Below, in pieces: positions 34,758-44,064 of a stretch of 64,000 nucleotides of DNA. The notes below the pieces were generated by a model. That model was not told where the DNA came from. It did not search any database and worked only from the letters and a program-made list of their open reading frames with translations. Both the position numbers and the translations under genes were made by a program. Numbering within the stretch: the stretch's first letter is position 1; each line of letters opens with the position of its first letter. This DNA comes from Promicromonospora sukumoe 327MFSha3.1 (GTDB lineage: Bacteria > Actinomycetota > Actinomycetes > Actinomycetales > Cellulomonadaceae): contig NZ_ARQM01000012.1 in the NCBI RefSeq assembly GCF_000385135.1, positions 410,914-474,913 on the forward strand, given 5' to 3'.

Positions 34758-35387
34758 TCAGCTGTGCATGCCGCCGCCGCCGGCCAGCGCGGCGGTCTCG
34801 ACGACGTGGTCGACGAAGCCGTACTCCAGCGCCTCGGAGGCCGTGAACCAGTTGTCGCGGTCGTTGTCCTTGATGATCGTCTCGAGCGACTGGCCGGTCT
34901 GCTCGGCGGTCAGCTCGGCGAGCACCTTCTTCATGTGCATGATGAGCTGCGCACCGATCCGCACGTCGGTGGCCGTACCACCGATGCCGCCGGACGGCTG
35001 GTGCATCAGCACGCGGGCGTGCGGCGTGATGTACCGCTTGCCCTTCGTGCCGGAGGACAGCAGGAACTGCCCCATGGAGGCCGCCATGCCCATCGCGACC
35101 GTCGCCACGTCCGGCTTGATGAACTGCATGGTGTCGTAGATCGCCATGCCGGCCGTGATCGAGCCGCCGGGCGAGTTGATGTACAGCCAGATGTCCTTGT
35201 CGGGGTCCTCGGCCGCGAGAAGCATCATCTGCGCGCTGATCGCGTTCGCGTTCTCGTCGCGCACCTCCGACCCCAGCCAGATGATGCGCTCCTTGAGCAG
35301 CCGGTTGTAGATGGAGTCGTTGAGCCCGAATCCAGCACCCTCCGCCCGTGCTACCGGCCCGGCATCCATCCGCAGCAGATCGTTCAC
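34758..35387 (-). CDS. clpP1: ATP-dependent Clp protease proteolytic subunit 1
   Basis: This protein of about 209 residues has the catalytic Ser in [13 protein letters not shown], the His in VLMHQPSG and Asp in [10 protein letters not shown], and the ClpP1-type [20 protein letters not shown]. The start needs care: ATG 35393 lies directly on the GAGGAG ribosome site, whereas GTG 35385-35387, two codons on, has the ideal 6-nt spacing, so GTG is chosen. First gene of the clpP1-clpP2 operon; a hairpin separates it from tig. Confidence 0.94.
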   Translation of the reverse strand: MNDLLRMDAGPVARAEGAGFGLNDSIYNRLLKERIIWLGSEVRDENANAISAQMMLLAAEDPDKDIWLYINSPGGSITAGMAIYDTMQFIKPDVATVAMGMAASMGQFLLSSGTKGKRYITPHARVLMHQPSGGIGGTATDVRIGAQLIMHMKKVLAELTAEQTGQSLETIIKDNDRDNWFTASEALEYGFVDHVVETAALAGGGGMHS

Positions 35388-35544
35388 GTCCATCTCCTCG
35401 GTTCTGACTCTCGTCTGTGGACCACGTCCTAAGACGTCGTGTCGCTCGACCCTAACGTGCCTCGTGCCGCCAGAACTTCCGATTCGGCGGCCGTTTCGCC
35501 TACAGCGCACCGGTGCTGCCCACGGCGAAGTCGGACCGAACGCG

Positions 35545-35587
35545 GACGGCGGTCCGCACCCTCGCGTGAAGGGTGCGGACCGCCGTC
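35545..35587. terminator. Terminator between tig and clpP1
   Basis: Perfect 17-bp arms (35545-35561, 35571-35587) with a 9-nt loop, located 38 nt after the tig stop on the minus strand. It separates tig transcription from the clpP1-clpP2 operon. Confidence 0.88.
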
Positions 35588-35624
35588 GGACGTCCTGCTC
35601 CGGCCCGTCCGGGCCGGGGGTGCG

Positions 35625-37013
35625 TCAGGCCTTCGCGGGCTCCGACGCCTCGGCCTCGGTGCCCTCGGGCTCCTCGGCGTCGGCGGCCTCCTGGGCCTGC
35701 GCCACGGCGTCGCTCAGGGCGGCCTGGGCCTCGTCGGCCTCGTCCGAGCCGATGAACTCGCTCAGGTCCACGACGTTGCCGTCGGAGTCCTTGACCTCGA
35801 TCTGGCGCAGCGCGACCGCGAGGGCCTTCGAGCGCGCGACCTCGCCGACCATGGCCGGGATCTGCCCGCCCTGCTCGAGGGTCTTGATGAACTCGCTCGG
35901 CTCCATGCCGTACTGCTGCGAGGCGCTCACCAGGTACTCGACGAGCTCGCCCTGGCTGACCTGAACCTTGAGCTTCTCGGCGAGGGTGTCGAGCAGGATC
36001 TGGTTCTTGATCGCCTTGGTGGCGTCCTCGGTGACCTCGGCGCGGTGCTCGTCGTCCTCGAGGCGGCTCTCGGACTCGAGGTGACGGTGCACCTCGGCCT
36101 CGACCACGCCGGACGGCACGGGGACCTCGACGGTCTCCAGGAGCTTCTCCATGAGGGCGTCACGCGCGGTGACGGCCTGGTTGGAGGTCTTGATGCCGGC
36201 GACCTGGGTCTTCAGGTCGTCCTTCAGCTCCTCCAGCGTGTCGAACTCCGAGGCGAGCTGGGCGAAGTCGTCGTCCACCTCGGGCAGGTCGCGCTGCTTG
36301 ACGGAGGTCGCCGTGACGGTCACGTCGGCGTCCTGGCCCTCGTGGTCGCCGCCGGCCAGCGGCGCCTTGAAGGTGGTGGTCTCCTCGGCGGACAGGCCGG
36401 TCAGGGCCTCGTCCAGCCCCTCGAGCATGTTGCCGGAGCCGATCTGGTACGAGACGCCCGACACGGAGTCGACCTCCTCGTCACCGATGACGGCCTTCAG
36501 GTCGATGACGACGTAGTCGCCCTCGACGGCGGGGCGGTCGACGCCCACGAGGGTGCCGAAGCGCTCGCGCAGGGCGTCCAGGCGCTCGGTGACGTCCTCG
36601 TCGGTCACCTCGGTGGAGTCGACGGTCAGCTCGACGTCGGAGAGCTCGGGGAGCTCGATCTCGGGGCGGACCTCGACCTCGGCGGTGAACTTCAGCTGGC
36701 CCTCGCCGGCCTTCGCCGGGACCTCGGTCACGTCGACCTCGGGCTGGGCGAGCGGACGCAGGTCGGTCTCGCCGAGCGCGTCACGGTAGAACCCGGAGAG
36801 CCCGTCGTTCACGGCGTGCTCGATCACGGCGCCCCAGCCGACCCGCTGCTCGATGATGCGCGGGGGAACCTTGCCCTTGCGGAACCCGGGGACGTTCACC
36901 TGCTCGGCGATGTGCTCGTAGGCGTGATCGATGCTCGGCTTGAGCTCGTCGTAGTCCACCTCGACGGTCAGCTTGACCTTGGTGGGCTCCAAGGTCTCGA
37001 CGGCGCTCTTCAC
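35625..37013 (-). CDS. tig: Trigger factor (ribosome-bound chaperone)
   Basis: This 462-residue protein has the ribosome-docking signature GFRKGKVPPRIIEQRVG (residues about 43-59), a central FKBP-like domain (VEGDYVVIDLKAVIGDEEV ... YQIGSGNMLEGLDEALTGL) and the long helical C-terminal chaperone arms, ending in an acidic Glu/Ala-rich tail. It folds nascent chains at the ribosome exit. GTG 37011-37013 has CTGGAGA about 9 nt upstream. The order tig-clpP1-clpP2-clpX is standard in bacteria. Confidence 0.95.
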   Translation of the reverse strand: MKSAVETLEPTKVKLTVEVDYDELKPSIDHAYEHIAEQVNVPGFRKGKVPPRIIEQRVGWGAVIEHAVNDGLSGFYRDALGETDLRPLAQPEVDVTEVPAKAGEGQLKFTAEVEVRPEIELPELSDVELTVDSTEVTDEDVTERLDALRERFGTLVGVDRPAVEGDYVVIDLKAVIGDEEVDSVSGVSYQIGSGNMLEGLDEALTGLSAEETTTFKAPLAGGDHEGQDADVTVTATSVKQRDLPEVDDDFAQLASEFDTLEELKDDLKTQVAGIKTSNQAVTARDALMEKLLETVEVPVPSGVVEAEVHRHLESESRLEDDEHRAEVTEDATKAIKNQILLDTLAEKLKVQVSQGELVEYLVSASQQYGMEPSEFIKTLEQGGQIPAMVGEVARSKALAVALRQIEVKDSDGNVVDLSEFIGSDEADEAQAALSDAVAQAQEAADAEEPEGTEAEASEPAKA

Positions 37014-37145
37014 TTCGATGGTCTCCAGAATGTCGGGGGTGCGCGCACGCCGGCGTACTGCGTCCCGGGTGGCGCGGGGATGCTCTGCTCTGTTGCTCAG
37101 CTGCTCGCTGACAGCGCGTACGACAGGCGCACGGGCAACCCGTCA

Positions 37146-37175
37146 ATAGTACGCCTGGACGCCACAGGCGCCGAA
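37146..37175 (-). promoter_or_regulatory. Candidate tig promoter
   Basis: Minus-strand TACTAT (37146-37151) is an excellent -10 box; the -35 region (around TTCGGC, 18 nt upstream) is weak. It would give a leader of about 130 nt. A short GCAGGC/GCCTGC hairpin lies next to it, after the sugar-permease stop. Confidence 0.4.
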
Positions 37176-37214
37176 TGCAGGCGGGTGGCCTGCGGCACAG
37201 CGGGCGCGGGCCCG

Positions 37215-38024
37215 TCAGCGCCCCATTCCCGCGGTCAGGCCCGCGACGATCTGGCGCGTCGCGACGAGGAACAGCACCACGAGCGGCAGCGTCGCGATCA
37301 CCAGGCCCGCGAACAGGGTGGACCAGGAGGTCTGGTACTCGCCGAAGAAGGTCGTCAGGCCCACGGGCAGCGTGTACTGCGCCCGGTCGCGCACGAGGAT
37401 CAGCGGGTAGAAGAAGTCGTTCCAGATGGGCACGAAGCGGAAGACCACCACCGTCGCGACGGCGGGCCGCACCAGCGGCAGCAGCACCGACCAGAAGGTG
37501 CGCAGGGGTCCGGCGCCGTCGATCCGGGCGGCGTCCTCCAGGTCGACCGGGAGCTGGCGCAGGAACGTGGCCAGGACGAACACCGAGAACGGGATCGAGA
37601 CGGCGGAGTAGACCAGGATCAGCCCGGTTCGGGTGGACGCGAGCCCGATCATGTCGAGCAGGTAGAAGATCGGCACGATCATGAGGAAGACGGGCATCAT
37701 CAGGCCCGAGACGAAGACCTGCTCGATCACCGTCATGAGCCGCGACCGGGACCGCGCGAGCGCGTAGGCCGCCAGCAGCGACACCGCCGTCGACAGCAGC
37801 ACGGACAGCGTGGTGACCAGCACCGAGTTGAGGAAATAGGTCGAGAACGACGCCTCGACCCACGCCTCGCGGTAGGCGTCCAGCGACGGGCTGTGCGGCA
37901 GGCCGAGCGGCTCCACCACCAGCTCCTGGTCGGTGCGGAACGAGTTCCACACCATGATCAGCAGCGGCAGCAGCGCGACGGCGGCGTAGCCCCACAGCAG
38001 GGTGCTGACCGCCGCGCGCCTCAC
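37215..38024 (-). CDS. Carbohydrate ABC transporter permease (MalG type)
   Basis: This 269-residue protein has six membrane helices and the MalG EAA loop (LPVDLEDAARIDGAGPLRTFWSVLLPL), followed by RFVPIWNDFFYPLIL. GTG 38022-38024 overlaps the stop of the MalF-type gene (GTGA). Last gene of a three-gene sugar importer (binding protein, MalF type, MalG type). No dedicated ATPase is present in the cluster, so a shared MsmK/MsiK-like ATPase elsewhere is likely; that is inference from related actinobacterial systems. Confidence 0.9.
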   Translation of the reverse strand: MRRAAVSTLLWGYAAVALLPLLIMVWNSFRTDQELVVEPLGLPHSPSLDAYREAWVEASFSTYFLNSVLVTTLSVLLSTAVSLLAAYALARSRSRLMTVIEQVFVSGLMMPVFLMIVPIFYLLDMIGLASTRTGLILVYSAVSIPFSVFVLATFLRQLPVDLEDAARIDGAGPLRTFWSVLLPLVRPAVATVVVFRFVPIWNDFFYPLILVRDRAQYTLPVGLTTFFGEYQTSWSTLFAGLVIATLPLVVLFLVATRQIVAGLTAGMGR

Positions 38025-38941
38025 GTGAGCCTCCGCTCGACGCGGCGGAACCACTGCGTGAACAGCACCGAGATGCCGACGATCACCAGGAACAGCACGA
38101 TCGCCACGGCCGACGAGATGCCGATCGCGTTGGACGCGCCCGAGTGGAACGCGGTCCGGTAGAAGAGGAGCGACATGACGTCGGTGGCGCCGGCCGGGCT
38201 GCCGCTGGAGCCGCCCAGGGCGTACGGGATCGGGAACGCCTCCATGGAGAAGATGAACGTCAGCACGCTCACCGTGCCGATCACCGGCATCAGCAGCGGC
38301 AGCGTGACGTGCCAGAACCGCTGGCGGGAGGTCGCGCCGTCGAGCATCGCGGCCTCCTCGATCGCCGGGTCGAGCGCGCCGAGGGCGGCGCCGTAGACCA
38401 GCAGCGGGAAGCCGACCCACTGCCACGCGGTCACCAGCACGACGACCCACAGGGCGCTGTCGGGGTCGCCCAGCCAGGGCTGGGCCACGGCGTCCAGCCC
38501 GACGGCGCGCAGCGCGGCGTTGACCGGGCCGAACAGCGGCGAGAGCAGCAGCGACCAGAGGTAGCCCACGACCAGCGGCGAGACCAGGTACGGCATGGTG
38601 TACAGCACCTGGAACAGCCGGCGCAGGCGACCCCGGTGGTGCAGCGCGTACGCCAGCAGCAGGCCCACCGAGTTCTGCACCACCATCGCCCCGGCGAACA
38701 GCAGCGCGTTGTGGCCGAACGCGCGCGGGAGCTGGGTGGCGTACGGCTCGGTGGTGAACAGCGCGACGAAGTTGTCCAGTCCCACGAACGCGTCCTGCGC
38801 GGTGCCCCGCCAGGAGAACAGGGAGTACGTCAGCGCCGTCGCCATCGGGTAGAGCACGAACACCGCGAACAGCGCGGCCGCGGGCAGCAGGAAGAGCAGC
38901 GCGACCGGCGTGGGCAGTGCCGCGGTACGACGGCGGCTCAC
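38021..38941 (-). CDS. Carbohydrate ABC transporter permease (MalF type)
   Basis: This 306-residue integral membrane protein has a first helix PVALLFLLPAAALFAVFVLYP, the region SLFSWRGTAQDAFVGLDNFVALF typical of MalF/UgpA permeases, and the EAA loop LDPAIEEAAMLDGATSRQRFWHVTLPLL. GTG 38939-38941 overlaps the stop of the binding-protein gene (GTGA), so the three genes are translationally chained. Confidence 0.9.
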   Translation of the reverse strand: MSRRRTAALPTPVALLFLLPAAALFAVFVLYPMATALTYSLFSWRGTAQDAFVGLDNFVALFTTEPYATQLPRAFGHNALLFAGAMVVQNSVGLLLAYALHHRGRLRRLFQVLYTMPYLVSPLVVGYLWSLLLSPLFGPVNAALRAVGLDAVAQPWLGDPDSALWVVVLVTAWQWVGFPLLVYGAALGALDPAIEEAAMLDGATSRQRFWHVTLPLLMPVIGTVSVLTFIFSMEAFPIPYALGGSSGSPAGATDVMSLLFYRTAFHSGASNAIGISSAVAIVLFLVIVGISVLFTQWFRRVERRLT

Positions 38942-40242
38942 TCGCCCGGCGTCCACCAGGCCGACAGGCCGTCCTGGATCACGTCGGCGGCACCCTCGGC
39001 GTCGGTGTCCCCGAGGAAGAGCTTCTGCCCGGCCTCGCCCATCAGGTCGGTGCCGACCGGGTCGCCGTAGCGGTAGTCCACGAGCAGCAGGTACGGCGCG
39101 GGGTTCTCCTGGTACAGGTCCCACATCTCCTGCTGCAGCGGGTCGGAGAACTCGACGCCGGGGATCGGCGAGAACTGCTTGAGCTCGTCGGCCACGAGCT
39201 GCCCGAACTCCGGCGTGGCCAGCCAGTTCAGCAGCGTCTCGGCCTCCTCGGGGTGCTCCGTTCCGGCCGACAGGCCCCAGCTCCCGTCCGCGTAGCCGGC
39301 GCTGACCGGGTGGTCCAGCGCCGAGCCGGGCGGCGGGGGCACCTGGAAGACGCCGAGGTCGAGGTCGGGGTTGGCGTCCTGGAAGAACGCGAGCTCGTAC
39401 GAGCCGCCGGCGAACATCGCGGCCTGCTCCGAGGTGAACAGCACCTGCGCGTCCGTGTACGGCACGCCGGTGACGTCGTCGGGCATGTACTGCTGCAGGT
39501 CGGCCAGGGTCTGGATCGAGTCGACGTAGGCCGGGTCGGTGAAGTCGGTCTCGCCGTCGCGCAGGGCCTGCTGGAAGTCGGCGCCGCCGTACTGGGCGGC
39601 GGTCAGGGCGTCGTGCACCGTCGGTACGAACCAGCCGTCGCGCGCGCCGACCGCGAGCGGGGTCACGTCGTGATCCAGGAGCGTGTCGTTCAGCGCGATG
39701 AAGTCGTCCCAGCTCTCGGGCTCTTCGAGGCCGTGCTCCTCGAAGATCGCGGTGTTGTAGTAGACCTGGATGGTCTGGCTGGCCAGCGGCACGCCGTAGA
39801 CGGCGCCGTCCTCACGGCCGCGCGAGCCGTCCAGCGTGGCGTCGTCGAAGTCCGCGAGCGCCGGGACGACGTCCTCCAGCGGCTGCAGGTTGCCGCCCTC
39901 GACCAGCGGCTGGAGCAGGCCGTAGGACCGCACCTGCGCGATGTCGGGGCCGTCCGACCCGGTCAGTCCGGTGCGCAGGATCTGGTCGTACTCGGTGTTG
40001 AGGTGGGCCTGGAAGCTCACCGTGATGCAGGGGTTGGCCTGCTCGAACACGTCGAAGATCTGCTCGTAGGTCTTGACGTCCTCGGTGCGCCAGGACCACA
40101 CGTCCAGGGCGACGGCGTCGCCGTCGCACCCCTCCCCCGCCGCCGCGCCCGGCTCGGGGCTGTCCGCGGACGGCGCGCAGGCGCCGAGGGTCAGCGCCAC
40201 GAGGGCTGCGGCGGCGGTGGCGAGGGTCTTTCTGCGGCTCAT
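38938..40242 (-). CDS. Sugar ABC transporter substrate-binding lipoprotein (family 1)
   Basis: This 434-residue exported protein has the signal peptide MSRRKTLATAAAALVALTLG with the lipobox Cys just after it, then the family-1 solute-binding pattern (DGDAVALDVWSWRTEDVKTYEQIFDVFEQANP, QTIQVYYNTAIFEEHGLEEPESWDDF). It captures a mono- or oligosaccharide outside the membrane. ATG 40240-40242 has no ribosome site, but a near-ideal promoter ends 7 nt upstream, so it is leaderless. The nearby GH5 cellulase makes cello-oligosaccharides one possible ligand; this is a guess. Confidence 0.9.
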   Translation of the reverse strand: MSRRKTLATAAAALVALTLGACAPSADSPEPGAAAGEGCDGDAVALDVWSWRTEDVKTYEQIFDVFEQANPCITVSFQAHLNTEYDQILRTGLTGSDGPDIAQVRSYGLLQPLVEGGNLQPLEDVVPALADFDDATLDGSRGREDGAVYGVPLASQTIQVYYNTAIFEEHGLEEPESWDDFIALNDTLLDHDVTPLAVGARDGWFVPTVHDALTAAQYGGADFQQALRDGETDFTDPAYVDSIQTLADLQQYMPDDVTGVPYTDAQVLFTSEQAAMFAGGSYELAFFQDANPDLDLGVFQVPPPPGSALDHPVSAGYADGSWGLSAGTEHPEEAETLLNWLATPEFGQLVADELKQFSPIPGVEFSDPLQQEMWDLYQENPAPYLLLVDYRYGDPVGTDLMGEAGQKLFLGDTDAEGAADVIQDGLSAWWTPGE

Positions 40243-40249
40243 GCGGCGG

Positions 40250-40278
40250 ACGCTGCCGGTCGGAGGTCGAGGTGTCAA
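40250..40278 (-). promoter_or_regulatory. Leaderless promoter of the sugar importer operon
   Basis: Minus-strand TTGACA (40273-40278, consensus), 17-nt spacer, CAGCGT (40250-40255), then 7 nt to ATG 40242. This fixes the start of the binding-protein gene and is the best -35 box in the window. Confidence 0.68.
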
Positions 40279-40315
40279 GCATTTCGACCGAATCGATACG
40301 TCGTGTCGGGATCGG

Positions 40316-41449
40316 CTACCTGGCGCGGGTCGCGTGCCGCGCGATGCGCCGGGCGTCGGCCGCCATCTCCCGGAACATGCCGCTGATCGGGTTGGTGAAA
40401 CCCGTGAAGTAGAGGCCGGGCGCGGCCGGGCGGCCGTTGGTCACCAGGGGCTTCCCGCGCTCGCCGAGCACGCCGAGGTGGCCCAGGACGGGTTCGAGCG
40501 CGCGCCGGTAGCCGGTGGCGGCGAGGACGACGTCGGGGGTCAGGCGGGCGCCGTCGGCCAGGACCACCTCGGCGCCGTCGAACCGGTCGATGGCGCGGAC
40601 CACGCGCACGGTTCCGGCCCGGACGGCGGCGACGATGCCGATGTCCTGGAGGGGCACGGAGCCCTGGGCGACGCGGGTCGCGATCCCCACGTCCGGGATC
40701 GGCAGCCCGAGGTCGGACAGGTCGGGGACGCTGGCCTTGCGGACGGCCACGCCGACCGCGTCGACGAGGGCGTCCGGCAGGTGGCGCACCAGCACGCCCG
40801 TGTACTGCGCGGCCCACGGGCCCTGGTTGCGGGGCACGATGTGCGGCGGCGTCCGGACGGCGAGGTGGACGCTCGCGGCGCCGTTCTCGGCGAGGTCCTG
40901 CGCGATCTCGGCGCCCGTGTTGCCCACGCCCGCGACCAGCACGTGCCTGCCCGCGTACGGGGCCGGGTTGCGGTAGCGGCTCGCGTGCGTGACCTCGCCG
41001 GGAAACCCGTCCTGGCCGGGCCAGTCCGGCAGGTGCGGGGTGTGGTTGTACCCGGTCGCGACGACGACGGCGTCCGCCGTGCGGGTGCCGTCGGTGGTCG
41101 TGAGCGTCCAGTGGCGGGCGGCGGCGCCGTCGGGCGCGGACCGGTCGAGGCGGGTGACCTCGACGCCGCGCTCGACGCGCAGGCCGTGGTGGGCGGCGTA
41201 GGTCTCGAGGTAACGGACGACGTCGTCGCGGGCGACCCAGCGGCCGTACTCCCGCGGGATGGCGAGGCCGGGCAGCTTCGAGAGGCCGCGCGTGGTGTGC
41301 AGGTGGAGGCGGTCGTAGTGGTGGCGCCAGGCGTTGCCGACGTGCTCCGACTTCTCGAGCACGGTGACGTGGGCACCCCTGGCCTGGAGGGTGGCTGCGG
41401 CGGCGAGGCCTGCGGGTCCGGCGCCGATGACGGACACGGTGAGAACCAT
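40316..41449 (-). CDS. FAD/NAD(P)H-dependent flavin monooxygenase-like oxidoreductase (CzcO type)
   Basis: This 377-residue protein has an N-terminal FAD motif (GAGPAGLAAAATL), EKSEHVGNAWRHHYDRLHLHT, an ATGYNHTPHLP motif typical of flavin-containing monooxygenases, a second nucleotide motif (VAGVGNTGAEIAQDLAENG), and a C-terminal GLYFTGFTNPISGMFREMAADA. Such enzymes oxygenate nitrogen, sulphur or ketone substrates, or act in auxin-type YUCCA reactions; the substrate is unknown here. ATG 41447-41449 has TACGCT 6 nt upstream (leaderless). Confidence 0.85.
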   Translation of the reverse strand: MVLTVSVIGAGPAGLAAAATLQARGAHVTVLEKSEHVGNAWRHHYDRLHLHTTRGLSKLPGLAIPREYGRWVARDDVVRYLETYAAHHGLRVERGVEVTRLDRSAPDGAAARHWTLTTTDGTRTADAVVVATGYNHTPHLPDWPGQDGFPGEVTHASRYRNPAPYAGRHVLVAGVGNTGAEIAQDLAENGAASVHLAVRTPPHIVPRNQGPWAAQYTGVLVRHLPDALVDAVGVAVRKASVPDLSDLGLPIPDVGIATRVAQGSVPLQDIGIVAAVRAGTVRVVRAIDRFDGAEVVLADGARLTPDVVLAATGYRRALEPVLGHLGVLGERGKPLVTNGRPAAPGLYFTGFTNPISGMFREMAADARRIARHATRAR

Positions 41450-41582
41450 AGAGGGAGCGTAGTGCTCTCCTCCTCCTACTCTGCGGCAGCGGCGGGGTGA
41501 GAACAAGACTGCAGTTCTGGGGCGAAAAACCGGACACTCGAGGTGGGCGGCGAGGGGCGCCGTCCGCACCGGGAGGACACCG

Positions 41583-42254
41583 ATGTCAGACATCTGGGAC
41601 CCGCACGGCAGCCTGCGCCGCATGCTGTGGATCGGCGGCGCGCAGTGGGCCGGGAAGACGACCGTGAGCGACCTGGTCGCCGACCGGCACGGGCTCAACG
41701 CGTACCACTACGACTACCACGACTCCCGTGGCCACCAGGACCGCCGGGTCGCACGCCGGCTCGCGCACGGGGAGCCGGTGACGGACCCCGACGCCGAGGA
41801 CGTCTGGGTCAACCACGGCCCCGAGGCCATGGCGGCCCAGGTGCTGGCCGACTTCCCGGCCCGCTTCGAGTGGGTGCTCGACGACCTCCGTGCCTGGTTC
41901 ACGAGCCGCCCCGCGATCGCCGAGGGCTGGGGCCTGCGGCCGGAGCTGGTCGCGCCGCTGATCGACTCGCCCCGCCGCATGGTGGTGCTGGTCCCGACGG
42001 AGGAGTTCCGGCAGCACCACCTGCGCACCCTGCCGCGCGCACTGGCCGTGGAGGCCACCGTCAGCGACCCGGCGCTCGCCCAGGCCAACCGCATCGAGCG
42101 CGACCGCCTGATCGCCGACGACGCGGTGCGCGGCGCCCGGCGGCACGGCGTCCGCGTGATCGAGGTGGACGGCGTCCGGGACGCGACGGCGGTCGCCGCG
42201 GAGGTCGCGGACGTGTTCGCGCCCTGGCTGCCCGTGCCGCCGCCGGTCGGCTGA
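41583..42254 (+). CDS. P-loop nucleotide-binding (kinase-like) protein
   Basis: This 223-residue protein has a Walker A motif GGAQWAGKTT (about residues 18-27), a following helix, a central VLDDLRAWF strand-helix and VVLVPTEEFRQHHL, the layout of small-molecule or nucleoside-kinase-like P-loop proteins. A (R/K)-rich lid can be guessed at IERDRLIADDAVRGARR. Specific substrate unknown. GGGAGGACACCG precedes ATG 41583, a strong ribosome site. It converges with the cupin gene with only 9 nt between stops. Confidence 0.7.
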   Translation: MSDIWDPHGSLRRMLWIGGAQWAGKTTVSDLVADRHGLNAYHYDYHDSRGHQDRRVARRLAHGEPVTDPDAEDVWVNHGPEAMAAQVLADFPARFEWVLDDLRAWFTSRPAIAEGWGLRPELVAPLIDSPRRMVVLVPTEEFRQHHLRTLPRALAVEATVSDPALAQANRIERDRLIADDAVRGARRHGVRVIEVDGVRDATAVAAEVADVFAPWLPVPPPVG

Positions 42255-42263
42255 GGACGCCGT

Positions 42264-42686
42264 TCAGTCCAGGGGCGGGCCCGAGAGGAGCTCGTGCTCG
42301 CGGAACGCCAGGGTGTCGGCCGTGGTCTCGACGATCACGGCGAGCAGGTCCGTGGTGGCGGTGGTCGCGTGGATCTCGCCGGGCTCCCAGACCGCGGCCT
42401 GACCCGGCTCGATCTCCCAGCGCTCGGCGGCGCCGTCCGCGCCCCGCGACGTGACGACACCCTCGCCGGCCAGGACCGCGAAGATCTGGAGCGAGGTGGC
42501 CGGGTGCTCGCCCAGCACGCCGCCGGCGACGATCCTTGCGACGTTCACCGTGGTGCGCTCGGCTTCGGGCACCTGCGGCAGGAAGTCCATGTCGACGCCG
42601 GTGCTGCCGAACCGCGAGATCTCCCGGGCGGGGAGCTGGATGATGCGCACCGGACGATCTTCTCGTAGGTCACCGGGGTTCGTCAT
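42264..42686 (-). CDS. Cupin-domain protein
   Basis: This 140-residue protein contains one cupin barrel: ARIVAGGVLGEHPATSLQIFAVLAGEGVVT (motif 1 with a His and a later Gln/Gly) and EPGQAAVWEPGEIHATTATTDLLAVIVE (motif 2, PGEIHATT). The metal ligands are only partly conserved. Possibly a small sensor or isomerase; the role is unknown. ATG 42684-42686 is used; GTG 42650 (RIIQLPA) is an alternative and neither has a strong ribosome site. Confidence 0.7.
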   Translation of the reverse strand: MTNPGDLREDRPVRIIQLPAREISRFGSTGVDMDFLPQVPEAERTTVNVARIVAGGVLGEHPATSLQIFAVLAGEGVVTSRGADGAAERWEIEPGQAAVWEPGEIHATTATTDLLAVIVETTADTLAFREHELLSGPPLD

Positions 42687-42735
42687 GCACGGGGAGAGGG
42701 TGCCGGGTGGGCTGGAATTCGTTCACCTCGGACAC

Positions 42736-42780
42736 GTCTGATTCGGCTCAGCCGAAGAGTGCAGCGGAGCCGAATCAGAC
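42736..42780. terminator. Hairpin downstream of the GH5 gene
   Basis: Perfect 13-bp arms (42736-42748, 42768-42780) around a 19-nt loop that itself can pair. It lies 24 nt after the minus-strand GH5 stop and 50 nt before the cupin start. Confidence 0.75.
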
Positions 42781-42803
42781 GATGCTGGGCCGAACGACGC
42801 CCC

Positions 42804-43892
42804 CTAGAAGTCGTCCGGCGTGCGGATCTGGTCGCGGATCCAGCCGCCGGCCTCCTTCAGCCGGCCCGTGCCGTAGTCGCCGCCGCCGCAGGTGCCCTCG
42901 GTGAACACCGCGCCCGAGCGGTGGTCGTCGGAGAAGTTCCAGTTGGTCCAGCTGATCTTCTTCTGCGCCGCGAGGTCGAGGTAGCGCTGCGCCATCGCGA
43001 AGTCGTTGGCGCCCTCCCCGGCGTAGTCCTGGGTGCCGAACTCCGTGATGAACATCGGGATGCGGTCCGCGGCGCGGGACAGCGCGTCCAGGTACTCCTG
43101 GCCGTGCGACGCCGCGTAGAAGTGGAACGTGTACATGACGTTGGACGCGTTGACCGGGTTGTTCACGACCTCGGACTCGCTCGCCCCGTCGGACACGCCG
43201 AGCGAGGACCAGGCGCGGGTGCCGAGCAGGATGACGGCGTCCGGGTCCTTGGCGCGGACCACGGGGACGATCTGCTCGTGGTAGCTCTTGATGGTCTGCC
43301 ACGACACGCCGTTGGGCTCGTTCGCGACCTCGTAGATGATGTTGTTCCTGCCGTTGTTCCGCTCGGCGATGGCCGTGAAGAACGTCTTGGCGCGCTCGAG
43401 GTTGAAGTTGGGGTCGCCCGGGTCGAGCATGTGCCAGTCGACGATGGCGTACAGGCCGCGCTCGCCGAGCATGTCGATGTACTGGTTGACCAGCGCGGTG
43501 AACCGCGCCGGGTCGGTCTCGTAGCCGTCCTCCTGCACGTACGTCGAGATCCGCATGACGTCGGCGTTCCAGTCGTACGCGAGGGTGTCGAGGGACGCGT
43601 CGTCCACGCACTGCGAGTACCACTGGGTGCCGTGCGTGCTCATGCCGCGCAGCTGGACCTGCTTGCCCTGCTCGTTGCACAGGCGAACCCCGCAGACGCG
43701 GAGCTGCCCGTTCGCCTCCACGGGGGTGACGGCCTGCGGGGCGGCGGCCGGGGCGTCGTCGTCCGGCACGGACGCGGGCGCCTCGTGCGTGGCGGCCGTC
43801 GTGGCCGAGAGGGTGGGCGCGACGGCCGCCCCTGTCGCCAGCAGCGCGGCCGTGGCGACGGCGACGATGATCGGTGCGCGGCGGAGAACCAT
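42804..43892 (-). CDS. Secreted glycoside hydrolase family 5 endoglucanase (cellulase)
   Basis: This 362-residue secreted enzyme has a signal peptide of about 30 residues (helix IIVAVATAALLATGAAVAP), a short Pro/Ala linker, and a GH5 barrel: QLRGMSTHGTQWYSQC, DVMRISTYVQEDGY, IVDWHMLDPGDPN, acid/base Glu in YEVANEPNG and nucleophile Glu in FITEFGTQ. The wording is that of subfamily GH5_2 endo-1,4-glucanases. No carbohydrate-binding module is attached, which is short for actinobacterial cellulases. ATG 43892 has AGAGGTGG upstream. No CebR-type box (TGGGAGCGCTCCCA) was found upstream. Confidence 0.92.
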   Translation of the reverse strand: MVLRRAPIIVAVATAALLATGAAVAPTLSATTAATHEAPASVPDDDAPAAAPQAVTPVEANGQLRVCGVRLCNEQGKQVQLRGMSTHGTQWYSQCVDDASLDTLAYDWNADVMRISTYVQEDGYETDPARFTALVNQYIDMLGERGLYAIVDWHMLDPGDPNFNLERAKTFFTAIAERNNGRNNIIYEVANEPNGVSWQTIKSYHEQIVPVVRAKDPDAVILLGTRAWSSLGVSDGASESEVVNNPVNASNVMYTFHFYAASHGQEYLDALSRAADRIPMFITEFGTQDYAGEGANDFAMAQRYLDLAAQKKISWTNWNFSDDHRSGAVFTEGTCGGGDYGTGRLKEAGGWIRDQIRTPDDF

Positions 43893-44064
43893 GATGAGAC
43901 CACCTCTGATCGGTCCGGAGCAGTCCCAGGGACGCTAGCAAGGTGACAGAGCGGGTGATATCCGGGATTCCCACACCGCGTCTACGGGGCGGGAGGGTCC
44001 CGGATGGCGTTCTTTGGCCTACGGTGAGCCCCGACCGCATGACTCGCTCACCCCAGGAGAGACC

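Noticed and set aside
43893..44064. Cellulose-response operator (CebR box) before the GH5 gene
   Set aside because: No TGGGAGCGCTCCCA-like sequence is present in the gap.
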